Notes: generated by a model from the letters alone, not told the origin. Shown: positions 16,453-25,921, counted from the stretch's first letter. The stretch is 64,000 bases of DNA from Chitinophagaceae bacterium (GCA_019747705.1 JAIEQM010000066.1:1-64000); one strand, 5' to 3'. Numbers and translations: made by a program.

Positions 16453-17196
16453 ATGAAGCAACCTGTTTTATTTAAAGATTTGGGCCGGATGCCATACAAA
16501 CAAGCCTGGGATTACCAGGAAACTTTGTTGCGTCAGAATCTTGACATCAAATCCAGGTTGCGGCAATTGCAAACCGCAGCAGCGGGTGAAGATGAGCAAA
16601 TGGCCGATGAACCTGCCACTACGCATCATCTTTTGTTTACAGAGCATCCTCCCGTTTATACGTTGGGCAAAAGCGGTGATGTAAAAAATATTTTGATTTC
16701 AGAAATTGAAATGAACAAACGTGGTATTGAGTATTATCCCACCAACCGGGGCGGGGATATTACCTTTCATGGCCCGCAGCAGATTGTAGGTTATCCCATT
16801 CTTGATCTTGAAAAATTTGAAACAGATATCGGAAAATATTTACGCAAACTGGAAGAGGTAATTATTTTAACGATGGCGGATTATGGTTTGAAAGGCGAAC
16901 GCAGCAATGGCGAAACAGGCGTGTGGCTGAATGCGGCCATTAAAGGAAGTGAACGCAAAATTTGTGCAATGGGTGTGCGTTGCAGCAGGTGGATTACCAT
17001 GCATGGGTTTGCATTTAATGTAAATACTGATTTAAATTACTTCAATCATATCATACCCTGCGGTATTGAAAACAAACAGGTTACTTCACTTGAAAAAGAG
17101 CTGGGCAGAACTGTTAATTTTGAAGAAGCAAAACAAAAAGTAAAACACTATTTTGAAAAAGTGTTTGATGCAGAGCTTGTGATAACTGTTAACTAA
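16453..17196 (+). CDS. lipB: Lipoyl(octanoyl) transferase
   Basis: Transfers octanoate from acyl carrier protein to lipoyl domains of 2-oxoacid dehydrogenases, the complexes that the two E1 proteins in this window serve. The 247-residue sequence has HHLLFTEHPPVYTLG, RGGDITFHGPQQ (99-110), the catalytic Lys169 in RKICAMGVR and catalytic Cys203 in IIPCGI. A short acidic insert (EDEQMADEPATT, 46-57) follows the first helix. Start ATG 16453. Confidence 0.95.
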   Translation: MKQPVLFKDLGRMPYKQAWDYQETLLRQNLDIKSRLRQLQTAAAGEDEQMADEPATTHHLLFTEHPPVYTLGKSGDVKNILISEIEMNKRGIEYYPTNRGGDITFHGPQQIVGYPILDLEKFETDIGKYLRKLEEVIILTMADYGLKGERSNGETGVWLNAAIKGSERKICAMGVRCSRWITMHGFAFNVNTDLNYFNHIIPCGIENKQVTSLEKELGRTVNFEEAKQKVKHYFEKVFDAELVITVN

Positions 17197-17212
17197 CTGC
17201 AACCCGCTGTAA

Positions 17213-18034
17213 CTACCTGTTCATCTCAAGCGGTTTGGCAAAGTAGAGCAGCTTATCTTTTTCACCAAACACCAGTTCCTTACCATCGGCTTTATAAACT
17301 GGAAAATTCCAGTTGTTCTTTTCTGTTTTTATGAGCATAGATGTTCCTGTTATAGTTATCGTACAGGGTTGCACATCTGATTTATCATTGTTATAAAAAT
17401 TTACTTCGCCTGTTGCAGATTGATCTCCGGTAACAGTTATAATTTTTATGTTTTTTATCAGCATGGTGCCAGTGGCAATTGCACCGGGTTTTGACTGGCG
17501 CCGGTAAACATTCCAGTTGCCCTGTAAATTATTTATGGATGGGGTAATGGGATTTTCATAAGCTTCTCTTGCAGCGGGTGTTTTACCAAGCGTTTCAACC
17601 CAGAACTGATCTACTTTTTTAAAGGTATGAATAAACTCATCCTGATCGTCCAGCGCTATTTCATTATCAGTAGCTGATACAATCGTATAAACATCAGCCG
17701 CCACTACTAAAATATTGCCCGGCGCTTCCAGCATAGCTTCTCCTTTAATATACGTTTTGCTCCCGTCACGGGTTTCCACTTTGTTTTCCTCTTTGAAATA
17801 AATAAAAACTGTATCCGTAATAGGAGCAGGTTGTTTGTTTTTATAAGTGCGGTTTATTTCCTGCCACCTGCCTTTAAATTGTTCCAGCTTATAGTTATAT
17901 GTAAACTTTGTTGCTGATGTATTGTTGTTGCCCACATTTACAGGTGTAACTCCCTGGCGCTTTACCCTTCTTTGTGCACTTACTTGAAAACTGATAAAAG
18001 CTGATATTGCCAGCAAGAGGATGATCTTTTGCAT
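17213..18034 (-). CDS. Exported protein of unknown function
   Basis: A 273-residue protein with a signal peptide (cleavage after FQVSAQ). I do not recognise a family. The mature part looks all-beta, with repeated short segments typical of lipocalin-like DUF domains (for example FKGRWQEINRTY and LQGNWNVYRRQ, each a GxW motif at a strand start). Two such halves suggest tandem lipocalin-like folds. Start at 18034 gives the clean signal; the longer frame adds residues without support. Convergent with lipB. Confidence 0.6.
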   Translation of the reverse strand: MQKIILLLAISAFISFQVSAQRRVKRQGVTPVNVGNNNTSATKFTYNYKLEQFKGRWQEINRTYKNKQPAPITDTVFIYFKEENKVETRDGSKTYIKGEAMLEAPGNILVVAADVYTIVSATDNEIALDDQDEFIHTFKKVDQFWVETLGKTPAAREAYENPITPSINNLQGNWNVYRRQSKPGAIATGTMLIKNIKIITVTGDQSATGEVNFYNNDKSDVQPCTITITGTSMLIKTEKNNWNFPVYKADGKELVFGEKDKLLYFAKPLEMNR

Positions 18035-18143
18035 AATGTAAATTTTAAGGAGTAAGGTGCGTAAGTACAGCAGTAAAGTACAACCTATTTTTTGAAAGCG
18101 CAAGCCGGGCTTTCTTTTAACTGCTAATCAGCCGGAATGGTGT

Positions 18144-18881
18144 TTAATTATCTCTTGTAATTAAAAACTTATTCCGCTCTTTTACTTTGCCCTCTTCTTT
18201 CAGTTCAAAATAATACCAGCCAGATTTAAGAAAAGTAGCTTTGTCCAATGTAAGCTTCGGCTCTTTTACCTGCTGAATAAAAAAAATGGGTCTCCCTTCT
18301 TCCCTGAAAAAAGTAATGGAGTATTTCTTTTGAGCAGCGTCGGGTAAATCAATTTCTACATTGCCATCATCCCCTGTAAAAATATAAACAGAAGGCTCCC
18401 ATGCTTTTTTAATGGGTTGTGTGTTTACAGGCGGCGGTATTTTGATGTCGTTTTTATTGTCTTTATTTTTTATGCCCGCCGGGCCGGTGGCGCTAATATC
18501 TGTATCGGGTTTATCATTGGTTTGCCTGCCTGTAGTTTTTACAGAATCTTCAAACGCTCTTTTTGCCTTGGTGAAAATATAATTGGTTCCTTCAAACAAA
18601 ATAAAGATGCGGTAATAGCCGCTGTCATTCTTCGCTGTTTTATCAGCGTACGAATAGTTTTTGGCGGTGGGGCTGGGCGATGAATGAATGGTGATAAAAT
18701 TCCGGTTGCTGTCTTTGGATCTCTGAATGTTTACCTGCGACGGGTTTTTAAACGAATTGATCCAGCTAATGGTTATCACTCCATCTTTTTTCTTGGCAGT
18801 AAAATTTGGCAGGGTATCTTTCTGTGAAAATGCAAAAAGAGCGGCGGAGCAAAACAATAAAATCAGGAACAATACTTTCAT
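18144..18881 (-). CDS. Exported protein with a fibronectin III-like segment
   Basis: A 245-residue protein with a signal peptide (MKVLFLILLFCSAALFAFSQ). Residues 25-110 (ITISWINSFKNPSQVNIQRS ... YYRIFILF) resemble a fibronectin type III strand pattern, and a second beta domain lies at the C-terminus (FKSGWYYFELK). The linker is rich in Asp, Lys and Pro. Function unknown; probably periplasmic or surface. The start is supported by the promoter box 31 bp upstream. Confidence 0.6.
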   Translation of the reverse strand: MKVLFLILLFCSAALFAFSQKDTLPNFTAKKKDGVITISWINSFKNPSQVNIQRSKDSNRNFITIHSSPSPTAKNYSYADKTAKNDSGYYRIFILFEGTNYIFTKAKRAFEDSVKTTGRQTNDKPDTDISATGPAGIKNKDNKNDIKIPPPVNTQPIKKAWEPSVYIFTGDDGNVEIDLPDAAQKKYSITFFREEGRPIFFIQQVKEPKLTLDKATFLKSGWYYFELKEEGKVKERNKFLITRDN

Positions 18882-18911
18882 GTGCTGTTGGTTTTTCAAC
18901 GCTTTACCCGT

Positions 18912-18919
18912 CAAAGATA
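18912..18919 (-). promoter_or_regulatory. -7 box for the fibronectin-like exported protein
   Basis: TATCTTTG on the minus strand, 31 bp before the ATG at 18881 and just after the stop of the upstream gene, so the exported protein gene has its own promoter. Confidence 0.55.
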
Positions 18920-18930
18920 ATGCCGTTCCT

Positions 18931-19830
18931 TCAATAAAGCAGTGTGCCTGCAGGTAAGGAATTATTTCCCTGCAAGCCACCTGTGTGCAATACGAGCACA
19001 CGGTCATCAACCGAAAAATAATTTTGCTCAAACAAAGTTGTAATGGCCATCATCAGTTTACCGGTATAAACAAAATCAAGCGGCATTTTTGTTTCATTGT
19101 AAAAACGGTTCATAAAAGAAATTAGTATGTCGTCTTTTTGGGCATAACCTTTTCCTGCAAAGTCAAACAAAACGTTGACGGACGCAGGTGAAGAAACGGT
19201 TATATGATTTTTTATAAACTGCTCCTGTTCTTCTTTTTTTATTTTTAAAGATGGAATGGCCAATATTGTTTGATGCGGGGCAGCAGACAGTGCAAGTCCC
19301 CGGCAGGTGGTACCCGTGCCCACTGCACACGCTATATGTGTATAAGTATGTGCATGAGGTATATGTGAAAGAATTTCAGTACAACCTTTTTCGCCCTCTG
19401 CATTATCGCCTCCTTCCGGTACAAAAAAATAATCATCATGGTATTGTGTTATCAATTGCATCACTGCATTACTGGTCCTGTAAAACTCATCCCTTTTGAT
19501 TGAGATGAGTTGCATTTGATGCTGTGTGCAGAATGAAAGGGTATGGTTGAGTGGAGTTGGAATTTCCCCACGTATGAGCCCAATGCTCTTAATACCTGCT
19601 TTATTACAGGCAAAAGCAGTTGCCGCCATGTGATTGGAATAAGCGCCACCCATTGTAATGATGCCTTTATTTTCAGCAATGGCCTTTTGCAAATTGTATT
19701 TGAGTTTGAAGTATTTGTTGCCGCTGATAAAAGGATGAATTTCATCCAGCCTGGCAACATCGCAAACAGCATACCCATTGGAGCAACTCCATTGGATGTT
19801 TTGTAAACGAATTGTTACCGGATGCAGCAT
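18931..19830 (-). CDS. ACC deaminase/D-cysteine desulfhydrase family PLP enzyme
   Basis: A 299-residue fold-type II PLP enzyme. The PLP lysine is in ISGNKYFKLKYNL, followed by GGAYSNHMAATA, VPEGGDN and the phosphate loop CAVGTGTTCRG. VLHTGGLQG near the end matches the family. Likely reaction is desulfhydration of D-cysteine or deamination of 1-aminocyclopropane-1-carboxylate; the sequence does not decide. Start ATG 19830. Divergent from the nucleotidyltransferase. Confidence 0.87.
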   Translation of the reverse strand: MLHPVTIRLQNIQWSCSNGYAVCDVARLDEIHPFISGNKYFKLKYNLQKAIAENKGIITMGGAYSNHMAATAFACNKAGIKSIGLIRGEIPTPLNHTLSFCTQHQMQLISIKRDEFYRTSNAVMQLITQYHDDYFFVPEGGDNAEGEKGCTEILSHIPHAHTYTHIACAVGTGTTCRGLALSAAPHQTILAIPSLKIKKEEQEQFIKNHITVSSPASVNVLFDFAGKGYAQKDDILISFMNRFYNETKMPLDFVYTGKLMMAITTLFEQNYFSVDDRVLVLHTGGLQGNNSLPAGTLLY

Positions 19831-19887
19831 GATTAAAAAGTGTTGATATTTATTGTGCAGGAAAAGGAATGTTTCTCAACCCAACCC

Positions 19888-19895
19888 TATCTTTG
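19888..19895 (+). promoter_or_regulatory. -7 box for the nucleotidyltransferase gene
   Basis: TATCTTTG, 23 bases before the ATG at 19919. Because the longer frame start (19853) lies upstream of this box, the box decides the start. Confidence 0.6.
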
Positions 19896-19918
19896 CAGCT
19901 TTCAAAAATACGCATTGC

Positions 19919-20818
19919 ATGCAACCAACATTATTGATTTTAGCCGCAGGAATGGCCAGCCGTTACGGAAGTATGAAACAAACAGAGGGTTTTGGCCCCA
20001 ACGGTGAAACCATTATGGACTATTCCGTTTACGATGCTATCCGTGCAGGTTTTGGAAAAGTGGTGTTTGTGATTCGTGAAGATTTTGCAGAAGCGTTTAA
20101 AGCAAGCTTTGAACCAAAACTGAACGGCAAAATACAAACAGAATATGTTTATCAATCATTGCAATCATTTGCCGGCAATTTTTCAGTGCCTGCAACCAGA
20201 ACAAAACCCTGGGGCACTGCACATGCTGTGCTTTGTGCAAAGGATGTAATTAAAGAACCATTTGCTGTTATTAATGCTGATGATTATTACGGAAGAGATG
20301 CGTTTGAAAAAGCAGCAGCTTTTTTAATGAATGATTGCAATCCTGAGCAACATGCCATCATCGGGTATCAACTGGCAAAAACCTTAAGCGCTCATGGTAC
20401 CGTAAGCCGTGGTGTTTGTGTGGTGGATGATGAACAAAATCTTGTAAGCATTGCAGAACGTACCAAAATTTATCCGGAAGGTGATGGAATTGTTTATGAA
20501 GATGCAGCAGGGAAACACAATGTGCCTGTAAATTCCAGTGTGAGCATGAACTTCTGGTGTTTTGATGATTCTATTTTTTACCTCACTTCAAAAATGTTCA
20601 AAACATTTTTACAACAACACGGTGGCGAAGAGAAATCAGAGTTTTTTATTCCCATCGTGGCAGATGAATATATTAAAGAAGAACTGGGTGTTATTAAAGT
20701 AATCCCCACTTCATCACAGTGGTTTGGGGTAACCTATAAAGAAGATGCACCTTCTGTTCAGCAAAGCGTAAATCAACTGATTGCCGAAGGTGTGTACCCT
20801 GCCGGTTTGTGGAGTTAA
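19919..20818 (+). CDS. NTP-transferase (sugar nucleotidyltransferase) family protein
   Basis: A 299-residue GT-A-like nucleotidyltransferase. It opens LLILAAGMASRYGSMKQTEG, a variant of the LAAGxGxRM nucleotide loop, and has PWGTAHAVLC and VINADDYYG, the metal-binding Asp pair. It likely activates a sugar phosphate with a nucleotide; the sugar is not known. Start ATG 19919. Its stop overlaps the convergent subtilase gene by four bases. Confidence 0.82.
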   Translation: MQPTLLILAAGMASRYGSMKQTEGFGPNGETIMDYSVYDAIRAGFGKVVFVIREDFAEAFKASFEPKLNGKIQTEYVYQSLQSFAGNFSVPATRTKPWGTAHAVLCAKDVIKEPFAVINADDYYGRDAFEKAAAFLMNDCNPEQHAIIGYQLAKTLSAHGTVSRGVCVVDDEQNLVSIAERTKIYPEGDGIVYEDAAGKHNVPVNSSVSMNFWCFDDSIFYLTSKMFKTFLQQHGGEEKSEFFIPIVADEYIKEELGVIKVIPTSSQWFGVTYKEDAPSVQQSVNQLIAEGVYPAGLWS

Positions 20819-23538
20819 TAAATAATCAGTTTGCCACTCTCCACTTTTTTATCTTTCTGCACAATACGGTAATAATAAACACCGGCTTGCAGGTTGCTGA
20901 TGGAAATATTCTCCGGAACATCATTGAGCAACTGCTGCAATACCATCATACCATTAGCATTAAACAATTGAATGGTTAATTCGTCTTCTGGTTTTGCAAG
21001 AACGGTAATGGTTGTATTCCGCTGCACGGGGTTGGGGTAGAGTTTTACCAATGACGGGCCACGGAAATAAATCACCAGCTCATCACTGTAAATTTTTCTT
21101 CCGTCAATCAACTCCACAAATGCACGGTAAATATTGCTGCCCGGTTTTGTAGTTACATCCGTAAAAAGATATTGTAAGCTGTTAATAGTATTGGTTGAAT
21201 AAATACTGCTCCATCCGTTTACACCTCTTTTTTCAAATACAATGGATTTGATACGAACAATAGTTGAAATGTTCAACTGAAGATTGATTTGATTATTCGG
21301 GCTGATATCACCCACAAATGTGCTGATGAAACACCCGCTGCCCTGCAATGTATAATTAAACGTATAGGAACGAACCAGCGGTTTGTTATTTACAACCGGT
21401 GCAACAGCATATTCCAAAACAGGATTACCGGCTTTATTTAAAACTAAAAAAGTATCAGCAGCAACAGCAAAAGGTTCTAAGTACTGGTTGCCCATGCGGT
21501 ATAACTGGTAATTACTTACGCCGGGAATTTTTTGCCAGTTAATCATAAATGAATCAGTACAGTTAAAACCAACAGAAGTAAGTAATCGTTTTGAAATAGT
21601 AAATGTATCGCTCACAAAAAAAGTACTTCCAATTTTCATTCTTAATAATGCAGTTTGATAAATGGAAGGCGGGGCATATTTATAAAAACCCTTTGCAAGA
21701 TTCACATTGTTGTCAATCAACTGCCATGCGCTTCCGTTACCGGCGCTTATTTGCAGTTCACCTGTGCCACTGAATGTATTTTGCCAACGGATAACATTGG
21801 AATCAGGCGGCAATAAATGATCATTACGTGATGGGTAAGTCCACTTAAATGTATTCAATGTATCCGATTGCCAGGCAACAGAAAAATTTTGTGTACCTGC
21901 CGGAATGGAAGCGCCTTTTACGGTGATGGTGTAAGTTCCTGCAGCAGGGTTATCAATACTTATCTGTTCAGTATTGTTGAGCGTATCTTTTTTGCGAACC
22001 GGCAATAACAGCAATGAATCTTTGTTGGGAAAAGAACTAAGCACCCATGGCAGCCATGTTTGTGATGTGGCGTTATTCTTTAATTCCAAATCCAGATCAT
22101 TGATTAATGCTTTAGCGGTATTGGGTTGAGAAGCAATGTCAGTCCAGGCCAATGTGAGTTTTAATTGTTTGATGTTGGCCGGAATGGTGATGGAGAAATT
22201 TTGCGAACTGGTATTATTCACTGATCCGTTAAAGAAACGGTTTTGTAAAACGGTTTGCAATGCCTTATAACCATTGGCATTTCCATAACCGCTTGCAAAA
22301 TCAATTCCTGCTGCCCCCACATCATCAGCGCTGTTCAATAAAACAGATTTGATGAATGATGCAGCAGGCAAATTTCCATTGAGTTGTTTATAAGCATCCT
22401 GTAATACCGTAGCAATGCCGGATACTAATGCAGCAGCGCCACTGCTTCCGTCTTCACCAAAAGCTACCAGTTCCGGTTTTATTCTTCCGTCAAAAGCCGG
22501 GCCACGGGAGCTTGGAGCAAGTACGTTGTAGAATGAATCTAAATGCCCAACTGTAATGATATTCTTAGCCTGTTTAAAATTACCGGTGATGTTAGCCGTT
22601 GCTGCAATGCCACTGTATCTTCCTGCAGCGGGTGCAAGTGTTCCTGAATTGCCAACCGAAAATATATGCACTAAAGAAGGAATAGCATTTACACTGGCAT
22701 CATAACCCGCAGCTTCAGCGCCATAAAAATGCTCTACCAATGTTCCGTATGAATGATTTTGTAAAGTGATATTGCTGCCCTGGTAATACGTTAATGGTTC
22801 CGGCAATAAATTGGAAAAACTGGCTGATGAAATTTTTGAACTCCATGCGGCGCCTTTTGTGTAATTCCAGGTATTGCCACCGCCTGCAATAATTGTAGCC
22901 ATGGAACTTGCATGACTGCTTACGGTTGAAGAGGCGTTGGTGGAGGTGATAATTCTTCCTTTAAAATCAATATCGGTGGTATCAAATTTATTTTCTTTAA
23001 CAGAAACAGAAAGGCTGTTGCCATTATACTGCGGATATTGGCTTTGGAGTAATGAAATATTATTTAGAGCATAATCAACAAAACCCAGCAGCAGTTCCTC
23101 CTTTGGCTGTTTTACATCATCGGCAAATACAACGGCATCGCACTGTACAATTTTTTTAATAAAATTTTTATCAGCTTTAATCACCAGTGTTTGTGTTGGC
23201 TCAAACAGGTGCAGTAATTGAAATGAAGTATCAGCGCCCGCACATTGTTTCCATGCTGCAAAGGATTTTACCTGTACAGTAACAACAATTTTATTTCCTT
23301 TTGCTGTTTGTTCAAAACGTTCGGCAAAACCGGGAGCAGTTTTTTCTTTTTCCTTTTTTGTAAGCAGTTGTGCAAAAGAAAGAAAGGGCGTTGCCAACAG
23401 AATAATTACCAAACTGATGAAGAAACACCATTTGTTCCTTAAACAATCTTTCGTAGTTCTACATGTGTTTTCACGAAGCGGGATTGATTTCTGCATATTT
23501 TCAAAAAAATGTGGAATAAAAACTTTTAAAGTTTGCAT
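20815..23538 (-). CDS. Secreted S8 subtilase with type IX secretion sorting domain
   Basis: A 907-residue protein: signal segment around 36-57, subtilase domain about 170-430, beta-rich region, and a C-terminal sorting domain (about 830-907) with VKLYPNPV and LQAGVYYYRIV typical of T9SS cargo. Catalytic His209 is in VSSHASSMATIIAG and Ser in DGSSGAAALVSGIA. At the place of the catalytic Asp (VAVIDTG) the sequence is VSVKENK, with Glu182. Alternative start at 23496. A surface or extracellular serine protease, if active. Confidence 0.85.
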   Translation of the reverse strand: MQTLKVFIPHFFENMQKSIPLRENTCRTTKDCLRNKWCFFISLVIILLATPFLSFAQLLTKKEKEKTAPGFAERFEQTAKGNKIVVTVQVKSFAAWKQCAGADTSFQLLHLFEPTQTLVIKADKNFIKKIVQCDAVVFADDVKQPKEELLLGFVDYALNNISLLQSQYPQYNGNSLSVSVKENKFDTTDIDFKGRIITSTNASSTVSSHASSMATIIAGGGNTWNYTKGAAWSSKISSASFSNLLPEPLTYYQGSNITLQNHSYGTLVEHFYGAEAAGYDASVNAIPSLVHIFSVGNSGTLAPAAGRYSGIAATANITGNFKQAKNIITVGHLDSFYNVLAPSSRGPAFDGRIKPELVAFGEDGSSGAAALVSGIATVLQDAYKQLNGNLPAASFIKSVLLNSADDVGAAGIDFASGYGNANGYKALQTVLQNRFFNGSVNNTSSQNFSITIPANIKQLKLTLAWTDIASQPNTAKALINDLDLELKNNATSQTWLPWVLSSFPNKDSLLLLPVRKKDTLNNTEQISIDNPAAGTYTITVKGASIPAGTQNFSVAWQSDTLNTFKWTYPSRNDHLLPPDSNVIRWQNTFSGTGELQISAGNGSAWQLIDNNVNLAKGFYKYAPPSIYQTALLRMKIGSTFFVSDTFTISKRLLTSVGFNCTDSFMINWQKIPGVSNYQLYRMGNQYLEPFAVAADTFLVLNKAGNPVLEYAVAPVVNNKPLVRSYTFNYTLQGSGCFISTFVGDISPNNQINLQLNISTIVRIKSIVFEKRGVNGWSSIYSTNTINSLQYLFTDVTTKPGSNIYRAFVELIDGRKIYSDELVIYFRGPSLVKLYPNPVQRNTTITVLAKPEDELTIQLFNANGMMVLQQLLNDVPENISISNLQAGVYYYRIVQKDKKVESGKLIIY

Positions 23539-23594
23539 AAAAGTAAATATTTTGTCTGGTTTTATATCTATTCATCACTTAAACTAAAAAGAAC

Positions 23595-24398
23595 ATGAGA
23601 AAACTTTCTTTGATGGCTGCCGTTTTAATTGCAGCCGCAACGCTTTTCAATTCCTGTAAAAAATCAACCAAAACAGATCCTGCATCTGTTTCACAGGAAA
23701 TCCTCAGCCAGATTAAAGCCCTTGGTTTTTCAACTAATGGCGCAACTCCGCATGAAGATGGTTACCTTGTTGAAGGCGATATCTTCCTCTCCAAAGAAAA
23801 TCTCAGTGGCCTGGAACAGTCGCATAATTTAATTTATGCCAATGAGGAACATTACCGCACTACCAACCTGGTAAGCACAAGCGGTGGCACCAGAACCATT
23901 ACTGTTTCTTTAAACACAAGCCAGGCTAATTTTATTTCTGCAACAGATGAAGCCATCCGCCGTTACAATGCACTCAATCTTACAGTACGTTTTCAGCGTG
24001 TTGCCGGCACATCTGCCAACATCAACATTGTTACTTTTTACCAGGTAAGCAATACTTTGGGTTCTGCAGGTTTCCCAACAGGCGGAAACCCTTTCAACAG
24101 GATTCAAATGAATACCTACTGGTACACACCATCCATTGCAGTAAATGCACTGGCTACAACTATTGCACATGAAATGGGCCATTGCATTGGCTTCCGCCAT
24201 ACAGATTATATGAACCGTGCTTACAGTTGCGGTACAGGTGGCAATGAAGGTGCATCAACAGTTGGCGCCGTTTATATCCCCGGCACACCAACCGGCCCCA
24301 GCGCAGGTTCATGGATGCTTGCCTGCGGAAGCACGGCTTCTAACTTCAACCGTCCGTTTACAACGGCTGATCAAACAGCATTGAACTATGTATATTAA
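23595..24398 (+). CDS. Lipoprotein zinc metallopeptidase (M57, HEIGH type), first copy
   Basis: A 267-residue exported peptidase. The N-terminus is a lipobox-like LFNSCKK (Cys21). The zinc motif HEMGHCIGFRHTD (His-Glu-x-x-His-x5-His) is followed by YMNRAYSCG, the Met-turn region. The family is known as dual-action HEIGH metallopeptidases. It is followed by a strong terminator and then a paralogue of the same length. Confidence 0.88.
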   Translation: MRKLSLMAAVLIAAATLFNSCKKSTKTDPASVSQEILSQIKALGFSTNGATPHEDGYLVEGDIFLSKENLSGLEQSHNLIYANEEHYRTTNLVSTSGGTRTITVSLNTSQANFISATDEAIRRYNALNLTVRFQRVAGTSANINIVTFYQVSNTLGSAGFPTGGNPFNRIQMNTYWYTPSIAVNALATTIAHEMGHCIGFRHTDYMNRAYSCGTGGNEGASTVGAVYIPGTPTGPSAGSWMLACGSTASNFNRPFTTADQTALNYVY

Positions 24399-24422
24399 AT
24401 TTCAGTTGTGAATGATTGATGG

Positions 24423-24454
24423 CCCGCTTTCAAAAAAAGCGGGTCTTTTTTTTT
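24423..24454 (+). terminator. Rho-independent terminator
   Basis: CCCGCTT (24423-24429) pairs with AAGCGGG (24437-24443), followed by TCTTTTTTTTT. It separates the two tandem peptidase genes, so they are transcribed separately. Confidence 0.85.
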
Positions 24455-24566
24455 CAACAAATTTTGATGCACTGATTTTTTTCTGAAACATTTTATTATT
24501 TTTAAACCTCTTCAACTTTCTTCCAACCCTCTTTTTATCCTTATTCTTAAATCTAAATCAACAAAC

Positions 24567-25367
24567 ATGAGAAAGCATGTAATTAATGCTGTGATGCTGC
24601 TCACATTAACTGCAGTTATTTATTCCTGCCAGAAGAAAACTTCATCTGCCGAACAAAAAATTTCGCCTGAAGTTATTTCCCAGTTACAACACATGGGTTT
24701 TTCAACCGATGGTGTTGAAGCAAGAGATGGTGGTTACCTGGTGGAAGGTGATCTTTTTATTCCCACTTCTGATTTGGGAAAAACATTTAACTCGCCCACA
24801 CTGCTCGTTGCAAATGAAGAGCAGTACCGCACCACCAATCTTGTAAATACCAATGGCGGCGTGCGTAACATCACTGTATCTCTCAACACCAATCTGTCTT
24901 ATTTTGTACAGGCCACACAGGCTGCTATTAGCCGTTACAACGCAGAAAATTTGCAGCTTACGTTTACACTGGTACCCGGTACATCGGCCGACATTAATAT
25001 CGTTACCTTTTACCAGGTGAGCAATACGCTGGGTTCAAGCGGTTTCCCCAGCGGAGGCAATCCTTACAACAATATTCAGATGAATACGTATTGGTACAGT
25101 GCATCAACGGATATTAATTATCTCGCTTCTATTATAGCACATGAAATGGGTCATTGCATTGGTTTCCGCCATACAGATTATATGAACCGTGCTTACAGTT
25201 GCGGTGGCAGAAGATCAAATGAAGGTACTGCAGGTGTTGGCGCTATTTTAATTCCGGGCACGCCTTCTGCTGCTGATCCTAATAGTTGGATGCTGGCATG
25301 TATTGGAAGCGGCGTAAACCGTCCGTTTAATGCCAATGATAAAATTGCGTTAAGCTATTTGTATTAA
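24567..25367 (+). CDS. Lipoprotein zinc metallopeptidase (M57, HEIGH type), second copy
   Basis: A 266-residue paralogue of the preceding gene with the same lipobox position (VIYSCQKK, Cys21) and zinc site HEMGHCIGFRHTD. The N-terminal 70 residues are more diverged than the catalytic part, as expected after duplication with changed targeting or substrate. It has its own terminator. Secreted or surface-bound. Confidence 0.88.
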   Translation: MRKHVINAVMLLTLTAVIYSCQKKTSSAEQKISPEVISQLQHMGFSTDGVEARDGGYLVEGDLFIPTSDLGKTFNSPTLLVANEEQYRTTNLVNTNGGVRNITVSLNTNLSYFVQATQAAISRYNAENLQLTFTLVPGTSADINIVTFYQVSNTLGSSGFPSGGNPYNNIQMNTYWYSASTDINYLASIIAHEMGHCIGFRHTDYMNRAYSCGGRRSNEGTAGVGAILIPGTPSAADPNSWMLACIGSGVNRPFNANDKIALSYLY

Positions 25368-25393
25368 TTATTATAACCCTTAGAACAATCAAG

Positions 25394-25416
25394 AGCCCCG
25401 CTTGCGGGGCTTTCTT
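25394..25416 (+). terminator. Rho-independent terminator
   Basis: AGCCCCGC (25394-25401) pairs with GCGGGGCT (25404-25411), followed by TTCTT. It ends the second peptidase gene. Confidence 0.75.
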
Positions 25417-25565
25417 ATTGGGTTTGTTACCGGCAATTGTGCATATAGCATCGGTATTGCGTCGCACACTTGTACTGCTGTAACTTTATTATGCAACAAA
25501 ATACAAATGCCCGCTTAAGCAACGGCATTTCTTATAATTTTTAAATACAGATATAGCGCCCCGAT
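25417..25565. other. Gene-free stretch left of the repeat element
   Basis: No gene is visible. GCGTCGCACACTTGTAC at 25459-25475 is the inverted near-copy (one mismatch) of 14194-14210. The wider gap 25417-25921 holds only this and the repeat element below. Confidence 0.4.
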
Positions 25566-25714
25566 GGGCAATGTCATTAAGTTAAGCGTCACCTCGACCG
25601 CAGGGAGAGGTCTCATAAATTTCGTACAGCTTGAATTTTATGAGATGTCTTCCCGCAAAAGCGGGACAAGCTGTTCCTCGACATGACGAAACGCTTAACT
25701 TAATGACATTGCCC
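25566..25714. mobile_element. MITE-like element with 24-bp terminal inverted repeats, copy 1 (149 bp)
   Basis: The ends are perfect inverted repeats of 24 bases, GGGCAATGTCATTAAGTTAA.. at the left. The interior has CACCTCGACCGCAGGGAGAG and an added TCCCGCAAAAGCGGGA hairpin not in the other copy. Direct repeats (CCGATGG) flank it if the element is drawn from GCAATG to CATTGC. The second copy is at 38097-38224. It has no coding capacity. Confidence 0.88.
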
Positions 25715-25921
25715 GATGGGGCTCTGGTTATTTTGAAATGATTTTTTCTACTGACATACCGCACCTCCGGCGCTATAAAACAATTTTTTAAAATAACACA
25801 ACACGTTGTCATCATCCTATTTCAATTCGCCAAAATAAAAGTCGTAATAAAGTAAGCTAACTATAAATTAGTACCTTAAAAAAGATAGGGCTGTGCAGTG
25901 GGTCTTCCCCCTTTGGGGGAA

